DNA from: Elmis aenea
Lineage: Eukaryota > Arthropoda > Insecta > Coleoptera > Elmidae
Direction of reading: 5' to 3'
DNA length: 64,000 nucleotides
Assembly: GCA_947652605.1 (NCBI GenBank)
Contig: OX393581.1
Location: 8,374,640-8,438,639 of the forward strand
Below are positions 1-11,250 of the stretch, piece after piece. The notes beneath the pieces were generated by a model, which was not told the origin of the DNA, did no database searches, and saw only the letters and a list, made by a program, of their open reading frames with translations. The translations under genes were made by a program, and so were the position numbers. Position 1 is the first letter of the stretch; every line of letters starts with the position of its first letter.

Positions 1-332
1 TATAGTTAAGTTCATTAGTACGAATTAGGCGCTTCATGTTAAAGATAACGTCGGTATGATTAGCGCCAGTGATTAATTCACTGTCCGTATATTTCTTCCA
101 TAGCCAAGGTATCTACTTATAAACTTATTGAGAGCAAAACTAAGCCATTTTTTAAAAGTGTTATGAGACAAATTTACAAAATATAGTGAAGTTAGCTTGT
201 GTTATATAATGATGTCTTTTTTACTTTTTACAATGTATATCATTTTGTCATTACCTTAATCTCTTAAAATTAGTCTAGGAGAGGCACTCAAAAAAAGAAC
301 AGTACTAAAGGAAAACTTTGAAATAACTGAAT
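1..332. other. AT-rich DNA, nothing recognised
   Basis: No frame with a recognisable motif and no repeat shared with the rest of the window was seen here. Confidence 0.4.
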
Positions 333-660
333 ACACAGGGAGTCCCAGATTACATTTCCAACATGGGATTCTCGCTTATTATAGGAGATACAGGTTCACT
401 TAAATTAGATGAATTATTCCTTAGTATGAGAGAAGCCACAATCAATTTAAAAAAAAGTAAAACTCCTCGTACTTCAGAAGTTATAGCAAAAAAAAAGTCG
501 AATTTCTTTTTTCTTTCATAACTTTTTTGTCTTAATCATTACAACAATTTAATTTGTACCTTATGAAGATACTTTTTCATGTAGAATGTAACTACTTATT
601 ATCTTAGTTCTTTTTGTTATCACTCTTCCTTTTTAAAATATTTACCCCAAGTTCATTTTT
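333..660 (-). mobile_element. Degenerate MITE, CTGGGACACCCTGTA family
   Basis: The reverse complement matches the elements at 42264-42623 and 35673-35956. It begins with an eroded terminus (CAGGGAGTCCCAG), followed by the family's conserved blocks (AGATACAGGTTC, ATTCCTTAGTATGAGAG) in the expected order and spacing. It has no coding capacity. It is a non-autonomous TA-type DNA element that would have needed a mariner-like transposase in trans. The far end, near 660, is inferred from weaker similarity. Confidence 0.6.
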
Positions 661-738
661 TCTTATGAGCCGCGAAGTTGGCTATGGAATAGTTAAATGT
701 GTTTTTTTACCTCTTTCTAACAATATATCACATGTCAT

Positions 739-800
739 ATCTCTCTCATACTAAGGAATAATTCTTTTAATTTAAACAAACCTGTATCTCTTATAACGGG
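739..800 (+). repeat. Fragment of the CTGGGAC MITE family
   Basis: A short stretch on the plus strand repeats CTCATACTAAGGAATAATTC and AACCTGTATCTCTTATA, as in the copies at 42.5 kb and 51.8 kb. It lies in opposite orientation to the copy just upstream. The rest of the element is missing. Confidence 0.5.
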
Positions 801-901
801 TGAATATTATGTTCCAGGCCGATGTTGTTTTTGAATAACCCGGAAATGAATCACATTTTTTAAAATTTGGATTTTTTTATTCAACAGTAGGCTTATGACA
901 A

Positions 902-1144
902 TTATGTATGGAATATGACATCGCTCAAGTGACCACCTCTGGCAGCGTTACAAATGCCTGTTCTTTTAATCATATTTTTCATGACATTCTCGCACGTTTC
1001 GCGTGTTATTTCCGCAATTTCATGTCGAATATTGTCCTGAAGCATTGGAATTGTTGTTGGTTTATTAGCGTAGACTTTTCCTTTCAGGTACCCCCACAGA
1101 AAATAGTCGGGTGACGTTAAATCGGGTGATCGCGGGGGTGATAA
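902..1144 (-). pseudogene. Mariner-like transposase, C-terminal fragment
   Basis: On the minus strand 80 codons read without interruption to a TAA at 902-904. The peptide opens with LSPPRSPDLTSPDYFLWGYL, the hallmark block around the third catalytic Asp of mariner/IS630-type DDE/D transposases (the D of PDYFLWG). It continues with a KVYANKPTTIPMLQDNI stretch and ends with a GGHLSDVIF-like tail typical of many insect copies. The family protein is about 340 residues, so three quarters, including the first two catalytic Asp residues, is missing. No CAGGGTG terminus lies nearby. It is a dead relic from a different subfamily than the copies at 7.8 kb and 21.6 kb. Confidence 0.8.
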
Positions 1145-2113
1145 ACTGATTTACTAAAAATGGTGATATCGACTATTAAAGCTTTCGACAATAATTATTT
1201 TTGCAGTTAACGAAAGCTTTGTCTTACTTTAGAATTGCTTATAAAAATAATCACATTGTTAAACTAAATCTACTTTTAAAGCTCTACTCCAAAGCTATTG
1301 CAATAAATTTAATTAACTTGAACTTTGTTGGCACAAAAAATTTAAGTTGATCCAATATTAAACACAACTTAGGCAATTTTTGGTGTAGGACTTAAAATTT
1401 ATAGTTTTTTTTTTTAAATTTAGGATCGTTATTACATTGTTTTCTTTTTTATAATCACTACGTTACCTTTAAGAGAAGCTGTTGCCAAGCATAGTGTCAA
1501 GAGTGCCACGACGCCGTGCAGAATCATTGTTGGATGGGTATGTTATTCAAATGATCCACATTTGAAACATCTGCAAAAAAAATAAAGTTAACAATGAAAT
1601 ACCTTTAAAATATTTACATTGCCGACAAGAGTTTTTTGTCCACTCAAAAAATTCGTTCAGAGTTATCTGGCGCATTAAAAACCGCATAAGAAGTTGTTTT
1701 TTTAATCAAGAGATTTTGCCAAAAGCCTTAATTTATATGCAATTTTTTAACGCCTATATTTTATTAATTAAATTTTGTGTATGTGTACCAAACCAGAACA
1801 ACCTGAGAAGACCAATGGGTAAACTCAGTAAACACTTTAGCTTAAGACACTATTAGGAAAAAATTGCTCGTTAATCTTATATAGATAAGTTGTAATCTAC
1901 AACACCAGTAGGTGTTTTTTTTTTTTTACTATAGGAGTAATAATAATTTAGTGCTTCTCTAAATAGACTTCCGATTTTATGCTTTAAAGTTTGACGAAAG
2001 ATTTATTAATTAATTTTTTTTGTTATATTTTCAAAACAAAGAAATTGAAAACATTATAGTTTTTATTTGTACGCGATAGCTGAAGAATTTTGATTTTACT
2101 AATCATATTCTTA
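1145..2113. other. AT-rich DNA, nothing recognised
   Basis: Long T and A runs and no frame with known motifs. Confidence 0.4.
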
Positions 2114-2115
2114 TA

Positions 2116-2740
2116 CAGGGTGTGTAAAAATTGGCGGAAGCGCTACACTTGGCGACGTTCTTCGTAAAATTCTAAGTCGAAAATCTTAATACGAAAATGT
2201 TGTACCATGCTTGCTGTGTCTGCAAGAGGTCCTCAAAGTTTTGACATTTAGTCCTTTAATAAGCGTTATTATTTAATACTTGCAAATGAAAAAGCTGCAA
2301 TTTAGAATAAAAATAAATTTCGAATAGTATTTTTTCCTAGATATTGTGTTCTTCCTTTCAAAAATTGGTGTTGAAAATATGTAAATCACTGATTTGAATG
2401 AAAATAATACATATGGCAACATTGTCATTAGCTGTCATCTCTGTTTTTCTCGTAATTATTTCTAGTCTGTGTTTTACGATACCCAAAAGTTTGCAGCTAT
2501 GTTTACGAACTGAAGGCTTTCAGTTCGAACAAAAATTGTAAATACCTAAGTAAAAATTGCTGATAAAAAAATGTCCAAACGCAAATCAATGTATGCAATG
2601 TTGCCAATTTTTTGTTTTTTTAAATGGTTCCTGAGGCCATAGGAAGCATGGTACAACATTTTTGTATCAAGATTTTCGACTTAGAATTTTACGAAGAACA
2701 TCGTCACGTGTAGCGCTTCCGCCAATTTATACACACCCTG
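2116..2740. mobile_element. 625-bp MITE with ~96-bp terminal inverted repeats
   Basis: The element runs from CAGGGTGTGT to ACACACCCTG and is flanked on both sides by TA (2114-2115, 2741-2742), the target duplication of mariner/Tc1 elements. The left arm (2116-2211) and the reverse complement of the right arm (2645-2740) match over about 96 bp with few differences and share GGCGGAAGCGCTACAC and GTTGTACCATGCTT. The centre has no frame with transposase motifs. It is a well-preserved non-autonomous element. Confidence 0.9.
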
Positions 2741-2754
2741 TATACCCGTAGGTG

Positions 2755-3575
2755 TTAAGGTGCGCTACAAAACATCAACCAGTTTCATTAATAAACCCTG
2801 TCCGCTCTCTCCTGTTCCTTGCCTTCCTCGTCCCTTTACTCAGGTCATTCCTCTATCCTTCAGACATTCAGCCACCACTTGTTTCCATGCTTTCCTCGGT
2901 CTTCCTCTTTGTCTTTTCTGTGACGATTTGGCTAGCCATATTCTTTTCGTTTGTCTTCCATCCTCCATCCTTACTAGATGCCTAAATCAATTTAGATGTT
3001 GTTTTTCTATGCTTTCCAAAACTGGTTTAACATTGAGTTCAACTCTAATTGTCTCATTTCGTATTTTATCTCTTCGGGTAATACCTTTGACACCTCTTAA
3101 ATACTTCGTTTCGCGCGCCTGTATTTTGCTTTTCATTTGGCTACAACACCTAGCTTCCGCATCCGTATGTTAGAATTGGTTTGTATATTGTACACTGTCA
3201 TTTTCGTTTTCTTCTATATACCTTCTTTCCTTATGAATGTGTTATTATGTTTGTAGCAGAGTTTCGTTGTATTCACTATTCTATTGCTGATTTCAGCCTC
3301 TTTATTTCCATCCTTATGTGTATTTACCCACAAATACTGGAATGCTTCTGTTTGCTTTATCTCTCTTTCATCTAGTTTTATTGTTAAGCCTGATTCTCTC
3401 TCTCCAATTGTCATTATCTTGGTTTTAGAGACATTTATTTGTTCTTTTCTAATGCTGTCTTCCAGATGTCTTAATTCATTTGTAGTTCTTTTTCGTTCTT
3501 TGCGTAGGTTATAAAATCGTCTGCAAAAGCACATTCCACTATTTTCACCATTTGCATGTTTCTATACCCTACTTG
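2755..3575 (-). pseudogene. Non-LTR retrotransposon RT, 3' portion, frameshifted
   Basis: Reading the minus strand from 3575, one frame gives VECAFADDFITYAKNEKEL, containing the catalytic FADD box of a LINE reverse transcriptase. A shifted frame continues with a NVSKTKIMTIG block and an EAFQYLWV block, the latter corresponding to the usual FKYLGV. Near the end RGRPRKAWKQVVAE appears, the basic C-terminal motif found in RTE/Proto-like insect LINEs. The fingers and palm upstream of FADD are absent. Several frameshifts and stops show that it is dead. Its 3' end lies within 15 bp of the MITE at 2116-2740. Confidence 0.8.
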
Positions 3576-4406
3576 TAATTAAAATAATTGGACTAAGGGA
3601 AAATGTATATGAACGTTTTGGAAAACTAATTATTTTACAATGTCTTAACGATTTATAAACTAATAGATCTATTTTTAACTGAGAATAAAGCGATTAATTT
3701 TACATTTATTATTTTATAAATATTTTAATATCAGAATTTCGTTGCATTAAGCTTTTTCGGCGATGAAATATTTAAATCATTACTCATTTTAATTGTCCAG
3801 TTTAATTAAGTATTTGTTACACTCAACACCAATTAGTGTACATTTATATTTATATTAGTTACGATGTTATTCTAATTGACATGCAATCCTTTGCCTGCAA
3901 CCATTGTCAACGACTTAGCACGTTCTGTTGTTCGTTGGCATGACAACATTACATATATCATTAAACAAATTAATTCTAAGGATGTGCGTGGCATTCTTTA
4001 ATGTCCTGTTCAAGATAATTTTTATCCCATCATTATATAGAAGCAGCGGCGGTTGATGGAATACGAAAAATGCTCACTTCGGTTGTTTTTGCCGATAGGA
4101 AATTGTCTTCTACGTGGTATAATTTTCATTTTAATTATACTTGATCTTGGAATCTAAAAAAGCTGTCATAACTTGTTTAGGACGGCTTTGTGAATGCTGC
4201 GAATTTTGAATTAACTTAACTCGTTTCGTATCAGTGCATCCTGCAATATACTGAGCGTTTAAGTTTCCCCAGATAGAGGATGTTGTGAAAATGTAATAAC
4301 ATTAATCAAAAACAACAAACGAAAGGAAAATGCAAAACTTTTATCACTGTGTTACATAGGAGCTAAAGTCAATTTTAAAACAGTTTTTTTTTTATAAAAT
4401 AAATAG
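3576..4406. other. AT-rich DNA, nothing recognised
   Basis: No supported gene and no copy of another repeat was seen. Confidence 0.4.
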
Positions 4407-4500
4407 TTTAATTAACACTTTGCACTAGCCACATTTAAAAAATAGTATACAGCGTCAAACTTGTGACACTTTAAACATCGATAACTCATGGGTTTTAAAT
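4407..4500 (+). repeat. Fragment of the foldback mariner arm
   Basis: TTAATTAACACTTTGCACTA and CTTTAAACATCGATAA match the arm sequence at 17.05-17.15 kb and 21.06-21.15 kb. The CAGGGTGTTTTTTACGC block between them has been lost by a small deletion. Confidence 0.6.
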
Positions 4501-5889
4501 ACAGCACTCTATATTTACGGTGTCCATACATCCTTTATTATAAGGGACACTTCTTTATTTTTAAAAGATGTGTTTAAGATTTATATAATTTTTGAAATCA
4601 TAATTTTTTTCTTTATTTTAAAAATTTGTGAAAATAAATTAATTGGTGTTTATTGTGCCGGCCACATATGAAACAATTGCATTAGTATTGGTACAAAATG
4701 CCTCTCAGTCCAGTTGATATTAAAATTATAACAGTAAACATTTATTCATCCTTTTCTATTGATTCATTACGTGTTGAAAATTTTAAGGTTTGTGATACAA
4801 TATGTTTAATATCAAAAACTACTAGGGTACAGCAAAGCTAGGTAGTTGAATCTACTACTGACTTTGTAAAGCTTTTTAAAATTCTTTGCGCCTTTCAAAA
4901 CAGGAAAAATGCCCTACAATTCTTAAAATGTTTTTTAATGTTTTTTTTCCATATTTAAGCTTCAACTTTTCATAAACACATACTTACTGAAAAATAAATC
5001 TCAGAATATTTCAACATGCACAACTTTTGCTGATGTAAAAAAATTAAACCCATGAATGTAAAAATATATTTCACGATTGGAAAAAAGTCACTATCAAAGT
5101 ACAAAATCATTTAAAGAATTTGTGCAATAATTTTAAACTTGTATTGATTACCTATTTAAATCGGTGGTATAATGCTTTACAAGAAACAGTTGAAATTGAT
5201 CGGATTCCAATAAAATTAAATTACATATAAAAGGTGATCTTTTTGGTGAATTTTGTGTATGAAACACTTTGTATCTAAAGTAAAATTAAAGAAATGGCAG
5301 CAAAGTTCAATAACCGTTGAACAAAAATGGGTTCCAATATTTTAAAATGTCTTTGAAAATTTAACACTACAGTTTCAAACCTAACGCTAATTTTGAGTTT
5401 TTTTAAGGTTTGCTGGGTTAAAAAGCTACTAATGAGTCGGCCTTTTCTATCATAAATAAAATTTGTATCAATAAAAAAAAATTGAGAGTCGAAATGCAAT
5501 TATAATATGAACTGTAGAATTTTATGAACACGTAAAACATAAAAATGACCTAGAAAAAATACATCCATCAAAAAATATCATTGAAATTAAAATAAAAACG
5601 TAATTTATCATTAACTATTTATTAATTAATAAAGTATAGTTTTCATACTAGTGTTATGCTAAAAAAAAAAATTGTTACTGACGTGACAAATGTTTGTAAT
5701 TAAATTTTTGTTCGTCAGCACTACTGAATAAATGTGAATAATGTCGTTTTTTGTAAATGGAGGCATTCGAAGCGTTTTGGTATAGGCTTTCATCTATAGG
5801 CTTGATTTGTCGTTTATTTTTTCCAAGAAAATATGCACCGTACCTATATTGTAGAAAATTTAGTAGTCCTTCAAAAACATGTATTTAAG
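4501..5889. other. AT-rich DNA, nothing recognised
   Basis: Only short AT-rich frames, with no family motif. Confidence 0.4.
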
Positions 5890-6160
5890 AAACATGGGTT
5901 ATTGTTGTTTACAGTTTCACAAGTTTGACCAAGCGTAAAAAACGCCCTGTATAATAATTTTAAAATATAACTTGTGCCAAGTGTTAATTAAATTATTGTC
6001 AATCTAAATTTTAAACGAATTTACTGCCTTTTCAAAATCTTTAATAGTTGAAACATTTGAAAGTGCTGTAACGATTAAATTAAGACCCATATAATGTCAT
6101 ACATTTTTTGAAGTAAATTTAAAAAAGGAATCCAATATTACAGGGTGTTCTATTTAAAAT
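5890..6160 (-). repeat. Fragment of the foldback mariner arm
   Basis: It matches the right arm of the foldback element (22100-22410): TTTCACAAGTTTGACCAAGC, then CCCTGTATAATA, AAGTGTTAATTAA, AGACCCATATAA and a second CAGGGTGTTCTATTTAAA. It is diverged by substitutions and one deletion and carries no transposase sequence. Confidence 0.65.
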
Positions 6161-7021
6161 TTTAAAGTTTGAGTCTGTTTCCGGTTAAACCGAAAGCCGA
6201 ATTGCAACCTCAATATTTTTATCAATTCAGAAACATACGATAATACTCAAACGCCATATTTCATTGTAATATCTTTAATAGTGTTCTAGATATTTGTCTG
6301 TTTCTATACTTTTGCGCAACCACATATATTAATGATAGTATAACCCTTGGAATAAATCAGTGCTAAAAATCTAGTGATAAAACTGGGTCGTGCGTCCTCT
6401 AGTTTTAATTTGTTTAAAATTACTAAATCACATCTCAGCAGGCCTTACTACACCTAAGAATTAGTCCATCACAGCATCTAATCTTTATAATGAATGGTAC
6501 ATTCAAGAAACCAGACAGTAATAAAGCAATAAATTGAGGTAAACGTTTGATTACTATTACCTTAAATACGTGATGGGTTTAGCAAAAGAAATGCACTGAC
6601 CTTACGTTTGCAAACCGCTAATCTAGCTACATGATTTAAATAAATATGCGAAATTGCTGGGAATTAATCTTTAGGCGCACCTGTAACTGTATGCGAATAT
6701 TTCGAACCGTAAACAACGTAAATATCCCAATAATGAACTTCTGCGTCGGACAAGATTGTTATTAATATGTCTTTTACAATTTATATTGTAATTGGGAGGA
6801 TTAGGTTGGTCCCGTTCGGTACAGGTAGCCCAAAATTATCATTTTTTAGAGGTTGGGTATTTATTTTGAGATAGAAATACCTGACTAGACTCCTTAACGA
6901 CCTTAAATGGGTTGTGGGTGTTTGCGAATGTTTTGAAATGCACAGAACAGCTATTCTGGCATTTATGATTAGTTTTTTTAACTAAAGAAACTCTATTGAA
7001 AGAAAAAAAATGCACCAACAG
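6161..7021. other. AT-rich DNA, nothing recognised
   Basis: No supported coding or repeat assignment. Confidence 0.4.
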
Positions 7022-7365
7022 GCATGAAAAATAAAAAAATCGCTGGTCCTAGCCCAGGAGGTATTTCTGTGGAGCTACTACAAGCACGGTCCAGAAGTAG
7101 TCGTAGAGAATGTAACAAAAGAAAGAATTAGCATGGTACGGCCAAATGAAGAGAATGGAAAAAGAAAGAATAGGTACCCAAACAAATATATGAGTGGACC
7201 CCAACATGAAGAAGGAAGAGAGGAAGACCAAGAACGCGCTAGAAAGATGAAATAGAGACGGCAATGGAAAGAAAAGACCTTGAAGACGGTTCTTGGCAAA
7301 ACAAAAGAAAATGGCGATTAGGATGTGACAAACGACCACAGGCTGTAAAATAGTCACTATACATA
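7022..7365 (+). pseudogene. LINE relic: RT N-terminus fused to 3' tail
   Basis: The first part reads KKIAGP...GGISVELL with a frameshift, the LINE motif usually seen as KAPGPDGI, from the start of the RT domain. Within about 70 bp another frame reads YGQMKRMEKERIGTQIYEW, then RRKRGRPRTR and KDEIETAMERKDL, which belongs at the extreme C-terminus (the usual WFGHVMRM...RGRPR..W). The whole palm, including FADD, is therefore missing between them. It is an internally deleted RTE/Proto-like copy. Confidence 0.75.
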
Positions 7366-7369
7366 TACA

Positions 7370-7960
7370 GAGTGAAAAAAAATAACGTTACGGATCAATA
7401 TCAAAAAGTTTCGAATAAAAGTTGTTTGTGGTAATTTACTACATAACGTAAAATTATTTTCAACTATACACAGTGTTTTGTTTTTGCGTACCTATACGTC
7501 ACTTTGTTTTCTTAAATAGTACACCCTGTATATTTTGCACTTTTTAGATGCAGAATTAAATTGTCTTTCAAAATGTACCTATAGAGTCATGTGTCTAAAA
7601 TCAATCGTTTTTAAGTTATTTAAGTTTTTATGAAAATTTTGACAGAAATAGGCCTTTAAGGAAATATTGAGGTTTCACAACATAGCAATTTCAGAACGAA
7701 TTCCTTTAAAACTTTGTTCGACAAAATCGAAATTCTTTAATCCACATAAAAAAGGTGGATAGGAAGGCGAGGTACAATTGAATGGCCACCACGCTTTCCA
7801 GATTTGTCACCTTTGGACTACTTTTTGTGGGGATACCTCAAAAATAACGTATATAAAGTAAAATCAGAACATTTAGATGATCTTAGAAATCGAATAAAAG
7901 TGACAACCGAACAGATTTCAGATGTGAAGTGACGGAATGTCATAATATCAACTTTTTATA
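7370..7960 (+). mobile_element. Degenerate mariner copy with transposase tail
   Basis: The left part (7395-7535) is related to the arm at 16.79-16.92 kb: TACATAACGTAAAATTATTT, a degraded CAGTGTTTTG, and TAAATAGTACACCCTGTATA. The transposase remnant at 7753-7932 has the same orientation, so one collapsed element explains both. The right terminus was not identified. Confidence 0.6.
7753..7932 (+). pseudogene. Mariner-like transposase, C-terminal fragment
   Basis: 59 codons read RWIGRRGTIEWPPRFPDLSP followed by LDYFLWGYLKNNVYKV, ending at a TGA. RWIGRRG and WPPR-PDLSPLDYFLWG form the conserved C-terminal block of insect mariner transposases; the D of LDYFLWG is the third catalytic acidic residue. 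The helical tail LDDLRNRIKVTTEQIS follows. The N-terminal DNA-binding domain and the first two catalytic Asp residues are not found upstream. Confidence 0.8.
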
Positions 7961-10249
7961 ATAGGCTTGGGTAATTCTATAAAATGTCTAGGCATTTTGT
8001 AAAAAGCCGTCAAAATAAGCAAATTATGACTTTATCTAAACCTCATACGTTTGTTTTCATACAAAAAAATCTTTAACCAATCTTTAACCTGACCCTCATT
8101 CATTAATTTGGGCAGTAATAGAGGGTCAGGTTAAAGGCTGTTTAAAGTTTATTTTTCAATAAATTATAAAAAGAAGCTAATAGGTGTGTTTTCATTAAAA
8201 ACAATTATGCCAGCATGTTATTGTTTGCCTAGTCAAAACACGAGATGCTTGTTTTGCCAGCAATTTATAAAAGGCCGTATTTTATATTATGCTTACTACA
8301 TACGTATATAAACTAATGTTTTGACGCTAAGAAGCCACGGAAAAAAATACCTAACTAACCTTACCTTCATTTATGTTTATCATTTAAAGTGGGGCATTCT
8401 TAAAAGTTATTTGAAGTCGTATTTTTCAAAAGCAGTTTCAGTTTAAAATGTGCACGTTATAGAAGGAGTAACTGTGGTATATTAAGAACACTTTTTAAAT
8501 AGTAAATTAATTATATTTTTGACATAAGTATTTATATTTTATCAAACTGTAAACATGTAACTATAACAACCTGTTATTGCTATTTATATATCATAGATAT
8601 CTAATAGTAACCAAAAAACCATACGCTCAATATGTCAATATTTGCTGCTACAAAAAGTAATGTTCGTTATCCGTAATTTTCAGTTGGACGACCCCCTCGT
8701 TTTTTGTCTTTCAATACACATAAAATCACAGTTATTAAATTTTTTACACCCCATAAAACAAGTACGCTTGGTCAATCCGTACTACCCATACAGATTAAAA
8801 ACGATTTATTTGTTTTTGTAGCGTCCTTGCCTCAGAAAAAACAATTTGGCATGAGAACATTTAGTTTATTTTTCAAGTTATTTAAAAGTATACATAACAT
8901 CAATTTTATCGAAAAATTAATCAATTGTAGATGTTTTTTTATAGTATATTTTAACGAGCGGTTAGGTAGACTAGGCCAACCAAAAAATAACAAAAAACTA
9001 CTTCTCTTGCCCGCATCTGTAATATTTATCAGGAGTGTCTACTCTTTTACAAAAAACAATATAATTAAGATGCACGTTCAAAAAAACAAATAAAATTAAT
9101 TTGCTTGTCTGGACCGTTGTTATCTGACACCGAGTGATTAATAGCATTGCGATTAGCAGTAACCAGTTCGAATGTTACACCAAAAACACGAAGATAAGCC
9201 AAAAATCAATCATATTTAAATTGCATTTTGACTTCTACTTGGTCACGTGGGCGGCAACAAATATTAAAAGCGTCAAATTGTAATTGGCAATAGGATGAAA
9301 TTTACTTGAGTAAGATAGCGACCGGCTTTGCTAAAAAACATTTTTCAAATTCCTTGGTGAAGAATTCCCATTTAGATTCAGGTGTACAAGTTAGATTGTA
9401 AGTGTCTTACGTGTTGCTAAACAATAATATGCAAATCGATGTATCTATAGACACTGTGACACATAACTTTGTGTTTTAGAAGGTGGTGCAGTGTTCGCCG
9501 TTTTTGATTGTAGTATTTTTAGCAATAATCGTAAGTTTTCAGCAGATTGTTTGAGTTAAAGCCAGGTTGGTAATAATAAACTTAATTAGGTTTTTTAAAC
9601 ATAACTTTAAAATTGGTTACAAATGCACTTAATATACAAAATAAAATTGTTAAATAAAACAAAAAAATAAAAAACGAATCAAAACTGCTCGCCCCAAAAC
9701 TAAATTATGAAGTTTACAGGACATATGTAATGTTTATACCAGCAATAAAATTAATTATTTGGCTTATAACTCGATAGCCTTTTAGAAATCTATCAGCGAA
9801 AATAGACAGAAGTAAACACCCAGGTTTTTAATTCATTGAGAACCAACGTTAAAAAAACGCAACCTTTCTCCAAAAATATGTTTACGCCATGAAAAAAAAC
9901 TTTATATTGGCTTTTTTTTAATTAAAGTTAATAAACAAGATACAAACGACACCTAAAATATATTCGGTTTTACTCCAAATTGATAACGTTAAGCTGTAAC
10001 TTTTTAAAGATACCTAATTTTAATTTCAAACACTTTTTACAATGTTTTTGAAGTATTAAAAAATTATTTCCGAATTTTGCAAAAGCATCTTTCTGAAATT
10101 TTAATTATTACAGCATGTTGTCCTGATTTTAATTTAATAAAAAAACCTGTAACAGTTTTGGTTTTATACGTTTTATAAATTTCGACCATTTGAAGACACT
10201 GTAAATGTCACAAAATTTTGCAAAGGTTTTGAAGTTGCACATTTTTGGT
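7961..10249. other. AT-rich DNA, no gene supported
   Basis: Apart from the small palindrome at 8082-8136 I see no repeat or gene. An open frame at 8704-9093 starts at TTG, is rich in F, K and N, and has no recognisable motif. Confidence 0.35.
8082..8136. repeat. Short palindrome CTTTAACCTGACCCT
   Basis: Perfect 15-bp arms at 8082-8096 and 8122-8136 flank a 25-bp loop. The loop and right arm match 14413-14447 inside the innermost nested element, so this is probably the end of a related element. Confidence 0.6.
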
Positions 10250-10325
10250 AGTTCAATCATTCGTCTATCTTAAATAATAACCGAGATATTCATGTAGTCC
10301 CATCGAATTTGAACATCCCAGTCTA
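10250..10325 (+). repeat. Degenerate end of the CATCGAATTTGGACCACCCTG family
   Basis: GTCTATCTTAAATAATAACC followed by GTAGTCCCATCGAATTTGAA and ACATCCC parallels the termini at 36.84-36.88 kb and 47.16-47.23 kb. The final CCACCCTGTA has mutated. Confidence 0.5.
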
Positions 10326-10907
10326 TTAAAAGAACAACCATAAAAATTACCTGTACAAGTGTCTTTTGAATTAATTATATTAGTGAGCTAGAACTTGGTA
10401 ATAAATTTGGACATTTTAGACAATATAAAAAGATTGGCAACATATTATTAGTTCCTCACCGTATTCTAACAAAGTTTACTAAAGCTGTAGTTGATTATAC
10501 ATGATATGCTATAAATATACCGGTGTAGAAAAAGGGAATGATACTTTCTTATGATCTAACAAAAACGAATCTTTCAAATATTTGATAATTCGAAACAAAA
10601 CTAATAAAATATTCTCTCTGAGGCACTAAATGTAAATAAAAACTATTACAATATCACAGAAAGTTAAGGATTTTAGGATCTAAGCAATAAACAGGGCATC
10701 AAGAAGGATACTGCCTAACTTAGGTATCTTTAATATTATAAAAGATAAAGAGATAGTTAAATTAGCAGAGTTATGCAGAAATACTAAAAACGTATTATGG
10801 TGTTTAAATCATTAATAGGTACACCCATTTCTCCTACAAAATTGCAAAAAAACTAAAGAGTGTCAACATTTTTACACCAATATGACACAAAAACAAAAAC
10901 AAATAAT

Positions 10908-11250
10908 ACAGGTACAGGAAATGAGGTATTTGAGGAGAATAGAGGGATGTAGACTGATCGATAAAATCAGTAACGAAAAAATTCGAAATAACTTAGGAGT
11001 AACGGATATTAAGAACAAGATGGAGACGAATTAATTAAGATGGCTTGAACATTCACTACGCATGCCAGAAAGTAGATACGCAAAAATAGGATGGAAAATG
11101 TAGATGGAGGGAAAAATAAATAGAGGAAGGCCAAGAATAAAATGGGAAAAAGAAGTGAGACAGAGACTAGAAGAAAAAGGAGTCAGCTGGAGAGATGTGC
11201 CACAATTAGCTAACGATAGGCAGGAGTGGAGAAACTTAATACAGAAATAA
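10908..11250 (+). pseudogene. LINE 3' tail (post-RT C-terminal region)
   Basis: The frame reads EMRYLRRIEG, DKISNEKIRNNLGVTDI, then LRWLEHSLRMPESRYAKIGW after one stop, then NRGRPRIKWEKEV and WRDVPQLANDRQEWR. These are the ordered C-terminal motifs that follow the RT domain in RTE/Proto-like insect LINEs. The RT catalytic core is absent and two in-frame stops are present. It ends at a TAA near 11250. The minus-strand fragment at 55012-55215 belongs to the same family. Confidence 0.8.

Noticed and set aside
1490..1560. GTGCCACGACGCCGTGCAGA stretch that might be transposase coding
   Set aside because: Too short, and neither strand gives a convincing mariner motif.
2752..3514. Several plus-strand frames of 64-137 codons
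   Set aside because: Antisense to the minus-strand LINE relic with FADD and RGRPRK motifs.
8704..9093. 129-codon open frame
   Set aside because: Starts at TTG, has low-complexity AT-driven composition and no family motif; left unannotated as a gene.
9150..9190. CAGTTCGAAT resembling a tRNA T-loop
   Set aside because: No matching acceptor stem, D arm or anticodon arm could be folded around it.
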